DNA of 7,913 nt from Aquariibacter sp964433315. GTDB taxonomy: Bacteria > Pseudomonadota > Gammaproteobacteria > Burkholderiales > Burkholderiaceae_C. The DNA is taken from assembly GCA_964433315.1 (NCBI GenBank), contig CAYSQO010000080.1:1-7913 (forward strand), in the 5' to 3' direction. The notes below the pieces were generated by a model. That model was not told the origin of the DNA. It searched no databases and saw only the letters and a list, made by a program, of their open reading frames with translations. A program made the position numbers and the translations under genes. This document shows, one piece after another, positions 6,068 through 7,913 of this stretch (within the stretch, counting starts at the first letter, position 1; each line of letters starts with the position of its first letter).

Positions 6068-6871
6068 TCAGGTGGCAGACGCCGGACCGGCGCCGGGCGG
6101 CAGGAAGCCCAGCGACTGCAGCACCGCCTGACCGGCCGGGCCGCAGAGGTGTTCGACGAAGCGGGCCGCCGCGGGCGAGGCGCCGTGCAGCTGCACCAGG
6201 CCGTAGTCGGCCCGCAGCTGCAGCGCCTCGGGCAGCTCGACGAGGTCCAGCTGCGGCTGCTCGGCCTGGGCCAGGCGGGCGTTGCTGCGGTAGGTCAGGA
6301 AGACCTCGGCCCGGCCCTCGGCCAGCAGGGCGGCGTAGACGTTCCCGTCCGCGGCCGGGCGGGGGTGGGCCGGGCCGCCGGTCAGCGCCAGGGCCTTGGC
6401 CTTGAGCCGGGCGCCGCTGCCGGCGCGGCCGGGCTGGGCGTCGATGCGGTCGAACAGCGCCCAGGCGTAGTCGCCCGAGGGGTCGGCCCCGGGGGTCGAG
6501 GTGCCGATGCGCAGGGCCGGGTCGAGCAGCCGGTCCACCAGCGTGGCCGGCGTCAGCCCCAGGCCGGAACGCGCCAGGACGCACAGGCCGTTGGCCGTGA
6601 AGCAGCGCACCGGGCCCGCCCGGCCGGCCGCGTGCAGGGCCTGCGGATGGGCCAGGTTGGCGGAGGCGAAGAGCTCGGCCGGCTCGCCGGCCATCAGGCG
6701 GTCCTTGAGCAGGCCCGAAGCGCCGAAGCCCAGCACCGGCCGCGCGGCCCCGGGCTCGGCGGCGACGAAATCGCGGGCGATGCGCTGCAGCGCCGGCTTC
6801 AGGCTGCCGGCGGCCAGCACCGTGAAGGGGCCGGGACCGGGCGGCGCCAGGGGGGCGGGGGGCGAGGACAT
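6068..6871 (-). CDS. ModA-like substrate-binding protein lacking a signal peptide
   Basis: The 267-residue type-2 periplasmic-binding fold protein resembles ModA-like molybdate/tungstate-type oxyanion binders. Motifs are FTVLAAGSLKPAL (16-28, S23), LGFGASGLLKDRL (47-59, S53), ELFASAN (66-72), GTSTPGADPSGDYAW (123-137), DGNVYAALLAEG (175-186) and AEVFLTYRSN (188-197, Y194). S23, S53, V178 and Y194 fall where E. coli ModA uses S12, S39, V152 and Y170 for the anion. The family is normally exported, but neither this ATG start nor an upstream in-frame TTG at 6937 provides a hydrophobic signal core; the extension is Arg/Pro-rich. No modB or modC is in the window. It may be a cytosolic sensor or store, an exported protein with a missed start, or a decayed export signal. 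Fold confidence is good; ligand and location are uncertain. Confidence 0.8.
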   Translation of the reverse strand: MSSPPAPLAPPGPGPFTVLAAGSLKPALQRIARDFVAAEPGAARPVLGFGASGLLKDRLMAGEPAELFASANLAHPQALHAAGRAGPVRCFTANGLCVLARSGLGLTPATLVDRLLDPALRIGTSTPGADPSGDYAWALFDRIDAQPGRAGSGARLKAKALALTGGPAHPRPAADGNVYAALLAEGRAEVFLTYRSNARLAQAEQPQLDLVELPEALQLRADYGLVQLHGASPAAARFVEHLCGPAGQAVLQSLGFLPPGAGPASAT

Positions 6872-6954
6872 GGGACGCGTCGGACGGCGTGAGGGCAGCC
6901 CCCAGCCTAGCGGAGGCCGCCGCCGGACGGCCCGCAAAGACCCCGGGGTGTCCC

Positions 6955-6980
6955 CCCCTGCGCCCGATGCGGCGCAGGGG
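6955..6980. promoter_or_regulatory. perfect 10-bp-arm inverted repeat, likely operator or hairpin
   Basis: CCCCTGCGCC (6955-6964) and GGCGCAGGGG (6971-6980) are perfect inverted arms around CGATGC. The element lies between two divergent genes. It covers the -35 region of the candidate promoter whose -10 is at 6986-6991, and sits 83 bases upstream of the ModA-like start on the other strand. Its position suits an operator acting on the small + strand gene pair, or on both directions. A second palindrome, ACCCCGGGGT, lies at 6940-6949. No T-run follows on either strand, so a terminator is unlikely. Confidence 0.5.
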
Positions 6981-6985
6981 CTGGC

Positions 6986-6991
6986 TACACT
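6986..6991 (+). promoter_or_regulatory. candidate -10 box of the DUF2946-like gene
   Basis: TACACT in GGCTACACTTTCGCC ends 8 bases before the ATG at 7000. It matches the -10 consensus at 4 of 6 positions, including the key first TA and last T. No good -35 is visible; that region is occupied by an inverted repeat. No Shine-Dalgarno precedes the ATG, so transcription from here would give a leaderless or nearly leaderless mRNA. Confidence 0.4.
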
Positions 6992-6999
6992 TTCGCCTC

Positions 7000-7389
7000 A
7001 TGGTTCACCCCAAGTCGACCCGGCCCCGCGCCGCCAGCCTGCTGCTGGCGCTGCTGCTGCTGTTGGCGAGCCTGGCGCCCGCGATCTCGCGGGCGATGCA
7101 GGCGCGGGACGGGGTGCCGCTGTGGGCGCAGGGTTCCGTCTGCCGCAGCCCGCAGGCGCCGGCCGAGGCGCCCGGCCACCCCCTGGCCAGCCATGGCGAG
7201 GCCTGCGCGCTGTGCCATCTGCAGCGCGACCTGCCGGCCCTGCCGCCGGCCGAAGCCGGCCCCGGCCTGCCCGCCCTGGTCCTGCCGGCCCCTGCGCCGG
7301 CCGCCTGGGCCCAGGGCCCCGGCCCGCGCGGCCCGCCGGTGTGGCGGCAGCCGCCGGCCCACGCCCCACCCCCGACGCTCCTGGCCTGA
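7000..7389 (+). CDS. small exported DUF2946-like protein with CxxC motif
   Basis: This is a 129-residue protein with a clear export signal: basic start (K5, R8, R10), a hydrophobic core ASLLLALLLLLASLAPAIS (12-30), and a possible cleavage after ISRA (about residue 32). The mature part has C48 (GSVCRS) and GEACALCHLQRD with C69 and C72 next to H73, plus H60 and H65. The C-terminal third is Ala/Pro-rich. The layout of signal, one upstream Cys and a late CxxC(L/H) followed by LPALPPA resembles DUF2946 proteins, which often lie near copper or TonB-dependent uptake genes. A metal or thiol role is plausible but not shown. In-frame upstream starts (for example ATG 6967) would place charged residues ahead of the signal and overlap the inverted repeat, so 7000 is preferred. 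It is probably in one operon with the next gene, 81 bases downstream. Confidence 0.6.
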   Translation: MVHPKSTRPRAASLLLALLLLLASLAPAISRAMQARDGVPLWAQGSVCRSPQAPAEAPGHPLASHGEACALCHLQRDLPALPPAEAGPGLPALVLPAPAPAAWAQGPGPRGPPVWRQPPAHAPPPTLLA

Positions 7390-7438
7390 CGCAAGCGTCC
7401 CGCCCGGCCCCTGGCCGCGGTGGGCCTGTCGACCACCG

Positions 7439-7457
7439 GTCGGCCCGAGCGGCCGAC
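7439..7457 (+). other. hairpin between the two small genes
   Basis: GTCGGCC (7439-7445) pairs perfectly with GGCCGAC (7451-7457) across the loop CGAGC. It ends 3 bases before the GGGAG ribosome binding site (7461-7465) of the next gene. It may shield or present that site, or stabilise a processed mRNA end. There is no T-run, so it is not a convincing terminator. Confidence 0.35.
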
Positions 7458-7470
7458 GCCGGGAGTTCCC

Positions 7471-7779
7471 ATGCATGACTTCACCCTCCGGTCGCCCGCT
7501 GCGCCCGGTGCCCCTGCCGACGCGGCCCTGAGCGCGCCGCAATGGCAGACCGTCGGCCTGCGCGCCCGCGCCGCGGCCGAACTGCTGCAGCCCCTGCTGC
7601 GCCGCCTGGCCTGGGCCCACCACGGCCTGTGCCTGGCCCTGGTGGTCCAGCTGGTCGCCACCAGCCTGGCCCACCTGAGCCGGCCGCCGTCCACCGCCTG
7701 GCCGGTGGACGCGCCCGGCCTGCGGCAGGCCGAGCTCGCCCCGCCCGACCGGCCCGGCCGGCCCGGCCGGCTGGGCTGA
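7471..7779 (+). CDS. hypothetical small single-pass membrane protein
   Basis: I do not recognise this 102-residue protein. The ATG is preceded by GGGAG at 7461-7465, the clearest ribosome binding site in the window at suitable spacing, and codon use is strongly GC-ending like its neighbours, which supports a real gene. Residues 26-45 are amphipathic and basic (GLRARAAAELLQPLLRR). Residues 46-69 form one hydrophobic segment (LAWAHHGLCLALVVQLVATS and on) containing H50, H51 and C54. The tail is Pro/Arg/Gly-rich, ending RPGRPGRLG. It may act with the exported CxxC protein encoded just upstream. No export cleavage site is evident; a membrane anchor is more likely. Nothing recognisable follows before the window end. 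Confidence 0.55.
   Translation: MHDFTLRSPAAPGAPADAALSAPQWQTVGLRARAAAELLQPLLRRLAWAHHGLCLALVVQLVATSLAHLSRPPSTAWPVDAPGLRQAELAPPDRPGRPGRLG
7751..7768 (+). repeat. two tandem copies of a 9-bp GC unit
   Basis: GGCCCGGCC occurs twice back to back at the 3' end of the small membrane protein gene and encodes the RPGRPG tail. This is a slippage-prone low-complexity stretch and may differ in copy number between strains. Confidence 0.6.
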
Positions 7780-7838
7780 GCCCCCCCGCCCGCGCTCACG
7801 CACCTCACCCGGTCAGCCCCCGTCCTTGCCCTGGGCGA

Positions 7839-7863
7839 GCGCCGGGGCGGCCGGGCGCCGGGG
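7839..7863. repeat. 9-bp direct repeat next to the sequence end
   Basis: GCGCCGGGG occurs at 7839-7847 and again at 7855-7863, the second copy touching the terminal A-run. The stretch 7780-7863 contains no open frame or signal I can support. The repeat and its extreme GC content could have ended the assembly here. Confidence 0.5.

Positions 7864-7913
<50 letters not shown>

Noticed and set aside
4794..6131. A 445-codon + strand open frame opposite the dehydrogenase gene
   Set aside because: The - strand MDR protein is clearly real; the + strand product is Gly/Ala/Arg/His-rich shadow sequence.
6985..7808. - strand open frames of about 270 codons opposite the two small + strand genes
   Set aside because: Repetitive Gly/Arg/Ala/Gln composition and no motif; the + strand frames have a signal peptide, a ribosome binding site and normal codon use.
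7747..7863. GC-rich repeated units near the end as a CRISPR or REP array
   Set aside because: Only two copies of 9-bp units, partly within coding sequence, with no spacers of regular length.

Overview
The window is very GC-rich (roughly three quarters G+C, with G or C at almost every third codon position). Its + strand carries the gene order selO-msrB-yciB-bolA-parvulin. That order and composition point to a betaproteobacterium of the order Burkholderiales, in the high-GC Rubrivivax/Leptothrix/Comamonadaceae area. This placement is inferred from gene content and synteny, not from a marker gene.

Positions 138-4053 (+ strand) hold five genes. They are the protein adenylyltransferase SelO, methionine-R-sulfoxide reductase MsrB (ATGA overlap with selO), the inner-membrane septation/envelope protein YciB, a BolA-family protein (GTGA overlap with yciB) and a secreted parvulin-type prolyl isomerase. 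The group ends in a strong intrinsic terminator at 4098-4122. The two 4-base overlaps suggest two translationally coupled pairs. SelO/MsrB share a redox theme (AMPylation of redox proteins and repair of oxidised methionine). BolA is usually tied to Fe-S/glutaredoxin biology. YciB and the isomerase serve the cell envelope. A good extended -10 promoter inside bolA probably gives the isomerase gene its own transcript.

Positions 4137-5876 (- strand) hold a zinc-independent medium-chain dehydrogenase/reductase, followed 9 bases later by a small multi-pass membrane protein of the DUF1624/HGSNAT acyltransferase type. They look like a two-gene operon convergent with the first block. Positions 6068-6871 (- strand) encode a ModA-like periplasmic-binding-type protein that, unusually, has no visible signal peptide and no modBC partners here.

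Positions 7000-7779 (+ strand) hold two small genes divergent from the ModA-like gene: an exported DUF2946-like protein with a CxxC motif, and an unrecognised 102-residue protein with one hydrophobic segment. The 128-base divergent gap contains a perfect 10-bp-arm inverted repeat next to a -10 box. The window ends in about 50 A residues directly after a GC-rich stretch, which looks like a contig-end artefact.

No RNA gene, insertion sequence, CRISPR array or phage gene was seen. No gap between genes exceeds 300 bases; the longest is 5877-6067 (191 bases). Most of the window is conserved housekeeping sequence. I do not see a clearly new multi-gene system. The best leads are regulatory (internal promoter, operator-like repeats, possible leaderless starts), the signal-less ModA-like protein and the unknown small membrane gene.
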